A stretch of DNA of 20,461 bases from JAWLFI01 sp964626595 (GCA_964626595.1 CAZVFU010000041.1:1-20461); one strand, 5' to 3'. Positions 6,204 to 15,428 are shown, numbered from the stretch's first letter. Program-made: numbers and translations. Notes: a model not told the origin generated them from the sequence alone.

Positions 6204-8669
6204 GTGATCGCAATGAATTCTATTACAGCCCTGATATTGACATTTTTCCTTTTCAATTCTTCCGCCTCCCTGGAGGCGGAAATAGCTTTTGAAGATCCTC
6301 CCATCTCCATTACAGGCAAAGTGATTGATAAGACCACTCCCGACCGAAATGCCGTGGAGTTTGCTACTGTTGTGTTGCTAAATGCCGCCGACTCAAGTAT
6401 GATTAATGGAACGACAACAGAAACAGATGGATCTTTCGTATTTAACAAGATAGAAGCTGGCAAATACATCGTCAAGGTCAGCTTTATTGGCTACCAGGAT
6501 CTATACACAGAGATAGTAACCCTTGAGGAAGAGACAGAAGAGTTGGACTTAGGGAAATTGATGTTGAAATCCGGCCAGACACTTGAGGAGGTAGTGGTGA
6601 AAGGTCAGAAGTCTTTAATTGAAACGCGAATAGATAAAAGGGTTTTCAATGCAGATGCAGACCTCGCTAGTCGAGGTGGAACGGGACTAAATCTGTTGGG
6701 AAACGTACCCGGGGTGGAGGTAGATATTGATAATGCCATTAGTCTTCGGGGGAGCGGAAATGTACAGATTTTGATTAATGGACGTCCTAGTACCTTTTCT
6801 CCAGCTATTTTTTTAGAGCAAACACCGGCTTCGAGTATTGAAAAAATAGAATTGATTACCAATCCGGGAGCTAAATACGATGCATCAGGCACGGCCGGGA
6901 TTATCAATATCATTTTGAAGGAGGAAGACAAAAGAGGAATTAACGGTACGGTCAATAGCTCTTATCAGCAGGGGCTTTCTCCCCGGTATAATACCTCTGC
7001 TTCTTTAAACATCAGGTCAGGGAAGTGGAACACTTCCGGGAGTTACAGCTATACCAATAATGAGTACAGCTACATGGGGACCAATGAAAGAAGATACAAT
7101 TATACCGACACTTCTTTTTTTATTGATGAATATGACGAAGGTATTCGGGGTCGATCCGGACATAATATAAGAGGGGGGATTGATTATAACTTAAATAGAA
7201 ACAACACTCTTTACCTATCCGGAAATTATCAAACGGGAGGCAGAACAGCTGACCGTTTAGTGGTGTATGACAACTATGATAATACTGGCAAACTCGATAA
7301 TTACAGAGAAAGGCGAACGGAGGGAATAGAAGACCGCTACGAGTACTTTATCAATGGGGGGTGGCAAAAGAAATTCAATCGAGAAGGCCAAAAACTGAGT
7401 TTGGACATGACCTACAGCCGCTCAGGTCGGACTGAAGATGATGGTTATGAAGAATTATTTTTTGATGAGAATGAAAATATTGTTCAGCCCCCATTACTCC
7501 AAAATATTGTTGAGCAACGCGGAGAAGATCTCTTTGTAGGGATGTTTGACTACGAACATCCCTTGCGGTCGGGAGGAAAAATCGAAGCCGGTTTGCGAAC
7601 AGACCTCATGTACCTCGACAACACCTTTTATTCCGAAACCTATGACAATGAGGAGGAAAGCTATCTGCCAGATGAGTCGCTGAACAACAATTTCCTATTC
7701 AACCAGAATGTCTTTGCCGGCTACGGTTCCTACTCAAAAGAATGGGGAAAGTACGGTCTTAAGCTGGGCCTCCGCGCCGAGCAAACTTTTACCACAGGCG
7801 AATTGAGGGGAGAGGATCCGATTTCAAGGAATTATTTATGGTTTTTTCCCACCATCCATAACTCTTATCAGCTCAGTGACTATACTCAGTTTATGGTTAG
7901 CTATTCGCGCCGAATTAACCGTCCGAATTCCTGGCGCTTGAATCCTTTCACGAGTTTTAATAATCCCCTAAGCCTGAGACGCGGCAACCCCAATTTGCTG
8001 CCTGAAGATATTCATTCATTCGAATTGGGACTGTTGCAATATGTCGGAGATCTTACGATTAATGGAACCCTGTTTTACAGAAGGACAAATGATGTAGTTC
8101 AGCGGTTTATCATCGTTGATGAGGGAAGTCCAGTAGCTATAAGAACCTACGAAAACTTAGGCCGAAGAGATGATTATGGGTTGGAGGGGATATTTAATTA
8201 TGCACCTTATCGATGGTGGAACCTGAATCTAACTGTGAATCTCTCTTCCAGAAATTTGATCAATGTCCAGCGCGAGGGTGTGGATAATCTGCAAACTTTC
8301 CGAAGCAGTATAAACTACAATTCTCAATGGCGTATTGATGGGGGATGGAGCCTTCAGGTCAATGGGCGGTATCGAGCCCCATTTGATGTTCCTCAAGGCC
8401 GCATTGAAGCCTACACTTATGTAAATATCGCAATCCGTAAAGACTTTTTGGATGAGAAGTTAAATATTGGAGTATCTGTTCGAGATGTTTTTAATACCCG
8501 GGAATGGGTGGTTTCTACCACAGAGCAATCGGGTCTAACCCAACTTCGAAACCGTCAATGGGACTCGCGAATTGTTGGCTTTGATGTCAATTATCGATTT
8601 GGCGGCCAAGAAAATTCCGATGACGATAGGCGAGGTCGAGGTAGTTTTGATGGTCCTGTTATGGACTAA
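6204..8669 (+). CDS. Outer-membrane beta-barrel (TonB-dependent receptor-like) protein
   Basis: The product is 821 residues if GTG 6204 is the start, or 818 from ATG 6213, which I consider more likely; no Shine-Dalgarno sequence separates them. A signal peptide (about 5-26) includes ALILTFFLFNSSAS. A carboxypeptidase-regulatory-like beta-sandwich follows at about 35-118 (SITGKVIDK to FIGYQDL), then a plug domain at about 135-240 (LNLLGNVPGVEVD, QILINGRPSTF, SIEKIELITNPGAKYDASG, GIINIILK). The rest is a large beta-barrel of the OMP_b-brl_3 kind. By family, it gates uptake or export across the outer membrane; the substrate cannot be told and no SusD partner is adjacent. The C-terminus is an acidic/basic tail (SDDDRRGRGS) rather than a barrel strand ending in Phe. 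A GC-rich palindrome lies inside the signal-peptide codons. It looks monocistronic. Confidence 0.92.
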   Translation: MIAMNSITALILTFFLFNSSASLEAEIAFEDPPISITGKVIDKTTPDRNAVEFATVVLLNAADSSMINGTTTETDGSFVFNKIEAGKYIVKVSFIGYQDLYTEIVTLEEETEELDLGKLMLKSGQTLEEVVVKGQKSLIETRIDKRVFNADADLASRGGTGLNLLGNVPGVEVDIDNAISLRGSGNVQILINGRPSTFSPAIFLEQTPASSIEKIELITNPGAKYDASGTAGIINIILKEEDKRGINGTVNSSYQQGLSPRYNTSASLNIRSGKWNTSGSYSYTNNEYSYMGTNERRYNYTDTSFFIDEYDEGIRGRSGHNIRGGIDYNLNRNNTLYLSGNYQTGGRTADRLVVYDNYDNTGKLDNYRERRTEGIEDRYEYFINGGWQKKFNREGQKLSLDMTYSRSGRTEDDGYEELFFDENENIVQPPLLQNIVEQRGEDLFVGMFDYEHPLRSGGKIEAGLRTDLMYLDNTFYSETYDNEEESYLPDESLNNNFLFNQNVFAGYGSYSKEWGKYGLKLGLRAEQTFTTGELRGEDPISRNYLWFFPTIHNSYQLSDYTQFMVSYSRRINRPNSWRLNPFTSFNNPLSLRRGNPNLLPEDIHSFELGLLQYVGDLTINGTLFYRRTNDVVQRFIIVDEGSPVAIRTYENLGRRDDYGLEGIFNYAPYRWWNLNLTVNLSSRNLINVQREGVDNLQTFRSSINYNSQWRIDGGWSLQVNGRYRAPFDVPQGRIEAYTYVNIAIRKDFLDEKLNIGVSVRDVFNTREWVVSTTEQSGLTQLRNRQWDSRIVGFDVNYRFGGQENSDDDRRGRGSFDGPVMD
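6260..6281. repeat. Perfect inverted repeat inside the receptor signal-peptide codons
   Basis: TTCCGCCTCC at 6260-6269 and GGAGGCGGAA at 6272-6281 form a perfect 10-bp stem with a 2-base spacer. It covers residues 19-26 (counting from GTG 6204) of the receptor, at the end of the signal peptide. Its outer arms TCCGCC/GGCGGA are the same as those of the 16-bp palindrome in element A at 5939-5954. Confidence 0.8.
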
Positions 8670-8915
8670 ATTTGTCACTATCTGTGGGGTGGCGGTCTTT
8701 TTTATGATTAAATTAGCAGAGAAGAACTCTTTGGCCGTATTGGGAACAAAATCTCAAAAAATAGTTGCGTCAGCGATGCGCAGCAGGCCCGACCGGAGGG
8801 AGGGAGATCCGGCCTCACTGATGGCCTTTTAGCGATTGCCGAGGCCGGAGCCGAGCGAATAGAGAGCTGCGAAGCGTAGCGCCCCACAATTCCTTGTGGG
8901 GGACGCCCAGATACA
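8670..8915. other. Convergent intergenic region (receptor gene / potassium channel gene)
   Basis: The region is 246 bp between the stops of two convergent genes. The first 100 bp are AT-rich without a clear structure. The remainder is GC-rich element B, whose hairpin at 8882-8901 (CCCCACAA / TTGTGGGG, 4-nt loop) lies close to the channel gene's stop. No long T-run follows on either strand, so its use as a terminator is uncertain. A frame running from the receptor gene's end to 8832 is not convincing as a gene. Confidence 0.65.
8772..8909 (-). repeat. GC-rich intergenic element, copy B
   Basis: Read on the minus strand, this block begins TGGGCGTCCCCC and has an 8-bp stem, 4-nt loop hairpin (8882-8901). 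The core CGCTACGCTTCGC occupies 8881 down to 8869, and CATCGCT lies at 8778-8772. The order, core and spacing agree with copy A, whereas the hairpin stem sequence differs completely, so the hairpin looks conserved in shape rather than in sequence. Copies A and B point in opposite directions and bracket the receptor gene. Confidence 0.65.
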
Positions 8916-10004
8916 CTACGAATTTATATCATGCTGATCCGGAATCGTTTGAATTAAGTCCAAATCCAGGTCATAGCTTTCTTCTAAACTTTTCATTTGT
9001 TCATAGGTGCCCAATAGGATCAAAGTGGAGTTTTGGCCAATGGTTCGCTGGGGCTCGGGATTCACGGCGTAATTGCCCTCCTCATCCTTTATAGCTATTA
9101 CATATACGCCGGCATACTTTCTTAAATTCAACTCTCTGAGCTCAATCTCATTTTTTTCTACGCCGAGATCTTTCAATTTGGATTCGGCAAATACGATGTT
9201 ATTATCGAGCTCATTGGATAAAAAGGTGAAGAACTGAGTGGAGTGGGGCTTTTTGACCAGATTCGCCATGTAAAACCCACCAATTTGCTCGGCCATTATG
9301 GTATGGTCTGCTCCTGAGAGTAAGAGTTTCCGCTTTGAGGTGCGATCTTTGGCCCGTGAAATAATCGTGAGGTCATTATTGAGCTGTCTTGCACTCAGGA
9401 CCACAAATAAATTATCCGCATCCTCCGGCAGGGCTGCTATGAGAGCATTTGCTCTCTCAATACCTGCCTCTGATAAGGTATCATCTTTAGTGGCGTCTCC
9501 TTTTACAAATAGCAAATCTGGCTCTCTTTCGTGTAATTCAATTAACTCGTCAACTTCTGTGTCGATGACTACGAATCGTTGATCGTGCTCCAGTAAATAA
9601 TGAACAATTTCACGCCCATATGAACTGAACCCGCAAATGATAACGTGTCCTTGCATTTTCTTTAACTCTCTTTCCATGGTACGTAAATTTAGCAGATGAA
9701 AAATTTGACCTTCGATAATGTAATAGGTGAATGCTGAAAGCATATAGGATAACACCAAAATATTGAATATGATAAAAAATGAGGTGAATAGCATTCCATT
9801 TTCCGATAGAGTATACACTTCTCCAAATCCTACGGTAGAGAAGGTAATAACCGACATATAGAAGGCTTCCAACCCACTGAATCCTTCAATAATCATGTAC
9901 CCCAGGGTTCCAATGCACATAGAAATGATGGGAAGGCCAATAGCCCACTGAATAGATAAAAACTTAGACTGGGAAGACCTGGGTTTTAGATCGTAGTCAA
10001 ACAT
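8916..10004 (-). CDS. Two-TM potassium channel with RCK (TrkA-N/TrkA-C) domains
   Basis: This 362-residue protein has the MthK-like plan. TM1 is at about 17-38 and the pore helix with selectivity filter TVGFGE at 57-62. TM2 is at about 70-97. An RCK_N Rossmann domain starts near 119, with HVIICGFSSYGREIVHYL as the nucleotide-binding loop and an acidic residue at the end of the second strand (VVIDTE, D148). A TrkA-C-like domain ends at about residue 345. By family, it would be a tetrameric inner-membrane K+ channel gated by ligand binding to the RCK ring (Ca2+, nucleotides or similar); the ligand cannot be told. The filter has Phe and Glu where TVGYGD is usual, a conservative variation. The gene stands alone on the minus strand, convergent with the receptor gene and divergent from the giant adhesin gene. 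A -7-like box lies 5 bp before its ATG. Confidence 0.94.
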   Translation of the reverse strand: MFDYDLKPRSSQSKFLSIQWAIGLPIISMCIGTLGYMIIEGFSGLEAFYMSVITFSTVGFGEVYTLSENGMLFTSFFIIFNILVLSYMLSAFTYYIIEGQIFHLLNLRTMERELKKMQGHVIICGFSSYGREIVHYLLEHDQRFVVIDTEVDELIELHEREPDLLFVKGDATKDDTLSEAGIERANALIAALPEDADNLFVVLSARQLNNDLTIISRAKDRTSKRKLLLSGADHTIMAEQIGGFYMANLVKKPHSTQFFTFLSNELDNNIVFAESKLKDLGVEKNEIELRELNLRKYAGVYVIAIKDEEGNYAVNPEPQRTIGQNSTLILLGTYEQMKSLEESYDLDLDLIQTIPDQHDINS

Positions 10005-10009
10005 GAGTA

Positions 10010-10017
10010 TAAATGTA
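10010..10017 (-). promoter_or_regulatory. Candidate -7 box of the potassium channel gene
   Basis: On the minus strand TACATTTA matches TAnnTTTG except for the last base and ends 5 bp before the ATG at 10004. Used as a promoter, it would place transcription start at or within a few bases of the ATG, a leaderless or nearly leaderless mRNA. No good -33 TTTG was found. Confidence 0.4.
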
Positions 10018-10293
10018 GGCAGTTTCGATGACTTGAATGAGAGGTGACCCTGCTTTTTTGGGCTTGTCGGGTTTTATCAATGATTTTGTTGAGCTTTTGA
10101 TCCCCCAATACGTTTATTTTGATGTGGGAATCGTTCCGCTTCGGATTGGAGGACGCAAATCTGGGGCGCCTTCGATCAATCCGTTTATGCAGTTATAAGG
10201 TAAAAGTGGACCGGGGTTTTCAGTTGAGTTGCTCATTGAGCTTGAAAAAGTCCCATTAAGATTAAAAGGTTACTTCTTTTCATAACAATCCCT
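10018..10293. other. Divergent intergenic region (channel gene / giant adhesin gene)
   Basis: About 280 bp of unremarkable DNA lie between two divergent genes. I see no coding frame, clear hairpin with T-run, RNA gene or repeat. It should hold the upstream promoter elements of both genes, but none can be named beyond the two -7-like boxes at its edges. Confidence 0.55.
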
Positions 10294-10301
10294 TAACTTT
10301 A
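10294..10301 (+). promoter_or_regulatory. Candidate -7 box upstream of the giant adhesin gene
   Basis: TAACTTTA matches TAnnTTTG except for the last base. Transcription would start near 10307, giving a leader of about 17 nt to ATG 10324 and none to the alternative TTG at 10309. This favours the ATG. No clear -33 element was seen. Confidence 0.35.
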
Positions 10302-10323
10302 GGGAAACTTGATAATCCCGGAT

Positions 10324-13300
10324 ATGTTACCCAACAATAAATTTTTAGCGTGGAACAAATTCCTATTCTATGGTATTTCCATAGCATTCTTGATTACAGG
10401 GACCGCATTCGAAAATAATTCAATTTCGCTTGCTGCACAGCGGCCCGCTGATGTGATTTCGACAGATCCTTCCCTAGTGGAAGAACTTCAAGTACCTAAG
10501 AAAGGCTTATTTCGAAAGTACGTATCTGAGGTGGAGGAAATAATACTCCTCAACTTACCTGAGGAGACGTCGATTCGAATGGTGGTCAAAGGAAGCCAGT
10601 CCCATCATCTTATTGCCTTAGACGGACTAAAGTGGAGTGAGGTAAAGAGCTACGCAAACTCAGATGTTACTCAGTATAGTTTTATGAGTCAGGGAACGAC
10701 AGCTTCCTTCCGATTACCTGCAAACGGAGGATATCACATTAGTGTGTTTCCACCTTCTGCCCCAGAGATTCAGTCTGCATCCTCAAATGATCATTATAAT
10801 CCCGATCCGAACTCCGACCCGGAATTTTTAGTAAAGGATGTTTTAATCGGTGGTGATTGCTTTGATGTGAATAATATTTCATTGAGTAGTCGGCCCACCT
10901 CCGCAGGCACATTTAGTGCGGGCCTGAGTTCGATTGGGATTGATGAAGGTGTTGTATTGGCTACGGGTACAGTTGATATAGGTGTTGGGCCAAATGATAT
11001 CACTGATGCGGGGACAGATGATGTAGGGGGTGCAAATGACCCCGATTTGCGGCAAGTGGTGAGTGAATTGTTTCAAGGGAGCAATCCACCGATTTTTGAT
11101 GCCACTATTTTGGAGTTTGAATTTACACCCACAGTGGATAGCATCACTTTTGAATACGTATTTGCTTCTGAGGAATATTGTGATTACGTCAATTCACAAT
11201 TCAATGATGTGTTTGGATTTTTTATTTCGGGTCCGGGGATAAATGGAAACTTTAGTAACAACGGCGAAAATATTGCAGTTGTGCCCGGAACGAATGACTA
11301 TGTAAGTATAAATACCCTTAATATAAATTCTAATCCGGCTTTCTATGTTGATAATGTACCTCTGGGCCAACCTCAGGGTGCAGGGGGGTGTACTTCAGAA
11401 CCCAATACACCCAGTCCCACCTCTGATTTTATTCAATACGATGGCTTTTCTGCGCCCCTTCAAGCCATCGCAAGTGTAGTTCCCTGCGAGACTTATACGA
11501 TAAAACTGGCTGTCGCAGATGTGGGAGATGGCTTTTTTGATTCAGCCGTTATGCTAAAGGCGGGAAGTTTTCAGGCGGGTGGAACCGCTTTGTTAGATGT
11601 AGAGTCTGATTTAGGAGGGAATGTGTTTTTACAAGGATGCACGGACGGTGGGTTTACAGTGCGTCGTGGGAACACCAATAACTTTAACGAACCCTTTGAG
11701 GTTACTCTTACCATTGATCCCTCAAGCACAGCTGAACCCGGTGTAGATTACGAGCCTTTTGATACGGTGATTGTAATTCCCGCTTTATCTATGGAAGTAT
11801 TTGTGGACCTCGTAACACTTCCTCAATTTGTTTATGATGGGGAGGAGAAAACAATCATTTTAGTATTGGACAACAGTTGTTCCTGTGAAATCGAAGAAAC
11901 GGTAATCATTATTGAGCCTGTCCCTCCACTTGAAAGCGATTTGCAAGGGGATACCGTATGCCTTGGGTCGCCGGTCTTTTTTGATCCTTCTGAAGAGGTC
12001 TATCCGGGAGTAGATTATCAATGGAGTGATGGACAACTCGGCCCCGGTATTACCGTTTACCCCTTAGAATCAGGTTTTTATAGCGTTACTCTATCGAATG
12101 CCTGCGAGGAATTAGTAGATTCAGCTTATGTTGAAGTCGTTAATCCACCTTCTGCCTTTATGAATGCTGATACAGCGGTTTGTGAGGACGATTTGTCAAA
12201 TATTGATTTAACCATTTCATTTGAAGGACGTGGGCCATTTACCTTTTCGTATACGATCAATGGTGAGAGCTATTTAGTGCGTGACTTTGAGGATTCGATT
12301 TACATGATCCCACCCAATCACCGCGATACGGGGAGTTATCGAATTAATTTTATGGATGGCTATTTGGAGTGCCAGGGTGAAATCGAAGGAGGAGGTGAAG
12401 TTCAATATCGGGAATTGCTTTTTGATGTCATGATAGAGGATGCCAGCTGTGGTGGAAATGCAGATGGTCAGATAGAAATAATTCCCGACAGTACTTCGCT
12501 GCCTTATACCTACTTATGGGAAGACGGATCGGAAACCTCTGTACGAGATTCCCTTTCTGTGGGACAGTATAACCTCACACTTACCGACGGGCCGGGCTGC
12601 CGTTTAGATACCTTTTTTCAAATAGCAGAGTCATCGGATGTGGATTATTTAGCAGAGGTAACTCGATACCCAACTTGTCAAAACAATAGTGGAGCCCTTC
12701 GTCTCCAGATTGACTCCTCAGACTTTCAAGATATTCGTTGGAGCACAGGCGACTCGAGTTTGATGATAGATAGTCTAAGTCCGGGTGTGTATTCTTTTTT
12801 CATAGAGACGTTCACAGATTGCGATATTCAAGACTCCATTCTCGTACCTGATCCGCCGGCTCTTCCTATTATTCGATTAGATTCCATCATCCCCATTCAA
12901 TGTGATCGGGATACCGGGCAAATCTTTATCGAAGTAGATGCGCAAAGCTCCTGGACTCTCCGTTGGAGTAATTCCGATACCATACAAAATTTAGGCGCCA
13001 CGATTCCCGGGATGTACCAGGTAGAAGTTACTGACAGTCTGGGATGTTTAGCTGAGTTGCAAGTCAATCTGCCCATCGATACCCTCTATCCAAGTATAGA
13101 CTTGCCTGATCCGGCATTTTTGTCCTGTGTAGACTCTGCTCTAACCTTAGAATTTGATTCAACAAACTGGTCTCAAACTCAGCTGACCTGGGTGACAGAC
13201 ACGGATTCTATTATTTCCCGTTCAGATCGTGAAATTCGTTTTTCTGAATCGGGATTGTACCGCGTTGAATTGTTAGATACTACGAATGGATGCATAACTT

Positions 13301-15354
13301 ATGACAGCTTGAGAATCAGAGATCCCCAACTTCCCACAGTGGAGCTTTTACCTCTAGATACCTTAAATTGTGAAACTTCAGCGGTCGACATCGGGGTGTC
13401 GCATAACGAATCGCACTTGCGTTTTTATATTATTGATCAAATATCGGGAGATACCCTGGATCAGTCAGCAGGCTCAGAGCTCTCCGTATCCCAATTGGGA
13501 AGTTATCAACTTATAGCCATTGATACTCTTTCGCTATGTCAAACCGACACGCTATTTGAAGTTAGTCAGGATCTGGAATCGCCCGGTCTGGTGTTGCCCG
13601 ATTCGGTTTTATTGCAGTGTCGGGATTCGGTACTAAGGTTGGAGGCTGAAATTCAAGGCAACAACTCCTATTATTTTGAGTGGAGAAATGAAAATGACGA
13701 TATTCTTGACTCAGGGCAACTTCCAGGTGAAACCGAAATTGTTTACGAAACGAGTTCGACGGGCATCTATTATCTTGTAGTGAGAGATAATAAAACAGCC
13801 TGTCTCAGCCGCGATACGATAGAAGTTATTCCGGATACAAATCTTCCGACGGTTATTGTACAAACCCCTGAGCAAATCACCTGCGATCAACAAGAGATAG
13901 AGGTGTTAGCTCAAGGCTCATCAAGTGGAGATGAATATTATTACAGGTGGCTTTCAGAGGGAGGTGATTTAATTGGGGATGATGTCGAGCAGCTTACGGT
14001 TGACTCAGGTGGCACCTATATTCTTTCGATCCAGAATACGGATAATGGCTGCATTGAACAAACGGAATTTGTGGTAGAAGAAAATGTATTTCCACCCAGT
14101 TTGTCGGCAGACCTGGGCGAGCCTTTCACCTGCCTTCGTCAAACCGTGAATTGGCAGTATACAGGCCCGGACTCTATCCCTGTTGAAATTGGCTGGTATC
14201 TGAATGGGCTGAGAGAAGGAGTAGGCCCCACTTTTTCCATTGCTGCGGGTGAAGCTGCTGATTCTTATAGTATGCGAGTAGAGCGCTTGGATAATGGCTG
14301 TGCAGATAGTTTGATGCTGGTTCCTCAATGGGACACGATAGCACCCATAGCTATAGTCGACTCAGTTCCCACGCTGCCTTGTAATAATGAGTCGATTTCT
14401 TTATCCGCTATGGGTAGTACTCCGGAAGGTGAACTGGATTTTGAATGGAGACGTGCGGGAACGACTTTAAGTCAATTGCCACAGGTCGAAGTTTCAGAAG
14501 AGGGTACTTATGAAATTATTGTTCAGATTCAGCGCAATGGATGTAAAGATAGTATGAGTGTCGCCGTAACCTCCATACCTATTGTTGATTTCGACATCGC
14601 CGTTGACCCCTTGCTTTGCACACGACCTTTTGGAGAAGTTCAAGTGGGAGAAGTCTCTGGCGGGACGGCTCCTTACACATTTTCATTAAATGGCAGTGAA
14701 AGGGAAAACGAGGGATTCTTTTCGGATTTAGATCCCGGGAGTTATACCTTAAACTTGAGAGACGCCCTGGGGTGTGAAGCGGAGAGGTCGTTTCAGATTG
14801 ACAGTCTTAGTGATTTGGAGATCGACTTAATCGCGGACCTGGTATTGGATTATGATGATCGATACCAGATTGATCTCACTTTCAACCGCCCGGACGATGA
14901 GATCACTTTTGTTGAGTGGAGCCCTGATGAATACCTGAGCTGCTCTCAATGTCTGCGCCCCTGGCTGACTGCAAGGGAAGACCAGGAAATTCGAGTTCTA
15001 TTGGAAGATATTTATGGATGTACAGCAGAAGCCATTTTACGGTTAGTGGTTGAAATTAATCCCCAGATATTCATCCCCAATGTGTTTAGCCCAAATGGTG
15101 ATGGCATCAATGATGATTTTTTCCCCAACGCCGGGCCTACGGTGATTAATATTCCCGAAATGTTAGTTTTTGATCGATGGGGTAATTTGCTTTTCGAACA
15201 ACAAGATTTTCCGCCTAATAGCCCACAAATGGGTTGGAATGGGCGGTATAAGGGACAGATTTTGAAGCCAGCTGTTTTTGCTTACCTGATAAAAGTTGAA
15301 CTCGTGACGGGAGATATCCTCACACTCACAGGTGACGTCACTTTAGTGAAATAA
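10324..15354 (+). CDS. Giant secreted mosaic protein: choice-of-anchor L, Ig/SprB-like repeats, T9SS type B C-terminus
   Basis: The product is 1676 residues from ATG 10324; a TTG at 10309 would add five. A signal peptide is seen (about 12-35, FLFYGISIAFLITGTAF). At about 180-415 lies a choice-of-anchor L domain (GIDEGVVLATGTV, FEYVFASEEYCDYV, DVFGFFISGPG). A Calx-beta-like stretch (about 415-535) and Ig-like stretches to about 700 follow. Three SprB-like units follow to about 920, then six or so Ig-like units of 80-100 residues up to 1420. These share a Cys near each end, a central Trp and GxYxLxV-type strands. Another SprB-like unit and a final C-terminal domain come last. That end (about 1578-1676: FIPNVFSPNGDGINDDFF, FDRWGNLLFE, GWNGRYKG, VFAYLIKVEL) is the gliding-motility-associated/T9SS type B signal. 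The protein is likely surface-exposed and adhesive; the ligand is unknown. No operon partner is close. Confidence 0.93.
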   Translation: MLPNNKFLAWNKFLFYGISIAFLITGTAFENNSISLAAQRPADVISTDPSLVEELQVPKKGLFRKYVSEVEEIILLNLPEETSIRMVVKGSQSHHLIALDGLKWSEVKSYANSDVTQYSFMSQGTTASFRLPANGGYHISVFPPSAPEIQSASSNDHYNPDPNSDPEFLVKDVLIGGDCFDVNNISLSSRPTSAGTFSAGLSSIGIDEGVVLATGTVDIGVGPNDITDAGTDDVGGANDPDLRQVVSELFQGSNPPIFDATILEFEFTPTVDSITFEYVFASEEYCDYVNSQFNDVFGFFISGPGINGNFSNNGENIAVVPGTNDYVSINTLNINSNPAFYVDNVPLGQPQGAGGCTSEPNTPSPTSDFIQYDGFSAPLQAIASVVPCETYTIKLAVADVGDGFFDSAVMLKAGSFQAGGTALLDVESDLGGNVFLQGCTDGGFTVRRGNTNNFNEPFEVTLTIDPSSTAEPGVDYEPFDTVIVIPALSMEVFVDLVTLPQFVYDGEEKTIILVLDNSCSCEIEETVIIIEPVPPLESDLQGDTVCLGSPVFFDPSEEVYPGVDYQWSDGQLGPGITVYPLESGFYSVTLSNACEELVDSAYVEVVNPPSAFMNADTAVCEDDLSNIDLTISFEGRGPFTFSYTINGESYLVRDFEDSIYMIPPNHRDTGSYRINFMDGYLECQGEIEGGGEVQYRELLFDVMIEDASCGGNADGQIEIIPDSTSLPYTYLWEDGSETSVRDSLSVGQYNLTLTDGPGCRLDTFFQIAESSDVDYLAEVTRYPTCQNNSGALRLQIDSSDFQDIRWSTGDSSLMIDSLSPGVYSFFIETFTDCDIQDSILVPDPPALPIIRLDSIIPIQCDRDTGQIFIEVDAQSSWTLRWSNSDTIQNLGATIPGMYQVEVTDSLGCLAELQVNLPIDTLYPSIDLPDPAFLSCVDSALTLEFDSTNWSQTQLTWVTDTDSIISRSDREIRFSESGLYRVELLDTTNGCITYDSLRIRDPQLPTVELLPLDTLNCETSAVDIGVSHNESHLRFYIIDQISGDTLDQSAGSELSVSQLGSYQLIAIDTLSLCQTDTLFEVSQDLESPGLVLPDSVLLQCRDSVLRLEAEIQGNNSYYFEWRNENDDILDSGQLPGETEIVYETSSTGIYYLVVRDNKTACLSRDTIEVIPDTNLPTVIVQTPEQITCDQQEIEVLAQGSSSGDEYYYRWLSEGGDLIGDDVEQLTVDSGGTYILSIQNTDNGCIEQTEFVVEENVFPPSLSADLGEPFTCLRQTVNWQYTGPDSIPVEIGWYLNGLREGVGPTFSIAAGEAADSYSMRVERLDNGCADSLMLVPQWDTIAPIAIVDSVPTLPCNNESISLSAMGSTPEGELDFEWRRAGTTLSQLPQVEVSEEGTYEIIVQIQRNGCKDSMSVAVTSIPIVDFDIAVDPLLCTRPFGEVQVGEVSGGTAPYTFSLNGSERENEGFFSDLDPGSYTLNLRDALGCEAERSFQIDSLSDLEIDLIADLVLDYDDRYQIDLTFNRPDDEITFVEWSPDEYLSCSQCLRPWLTAREDQEIRVLLEDIYGCTAEAILRLVVEINPQIFIPNVFSPNGDGINDDFFPNAGPTVINIPEMLVFDRWGNLLFEQQDFPPNSPQMGWNGRYKGQILKPAVFAYLIKVELVTGDILTLTGDVTLVK

Positions 15355-15420
15355 AGTCGAGTCCGATTGAGTTAATTTGGGACGAAGAGAAATAAAATTA
15401 TTCCTTTCGTAGAATCCCTT

Positions 15421-15428
15421 TATTTTTG
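15421..15428 (+). promoter_or_regulatory. Consensus -7 box of the BatA-like gene
   Basis: TATTTTTG is a full match to the Bacteroidota -7 consensus TAnnTTTG and ends 5 bp before the ATG at 15434. Transcription would start at or near the start codon, so the mRNA may be leaderless. The -33 region has no clear TTTG. It would drive the BatA-like and dihydroorotase-like genes and perhaps those after them. Confidence 0.5.

Noticed and set aside
8572..8832. 86-codon frame overlapping the receptor 3' end and element B
   Set aside because: It overlaps a confident gene in another frame and runs into the GC-rich element; no recognisable protein features.
10309..10323. TTG start for the giant adhesin gene
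   Set aside because: ATG 10324 is only five codons later, keeps the signal peptide and leaves a short leader after the candidate -7 box.
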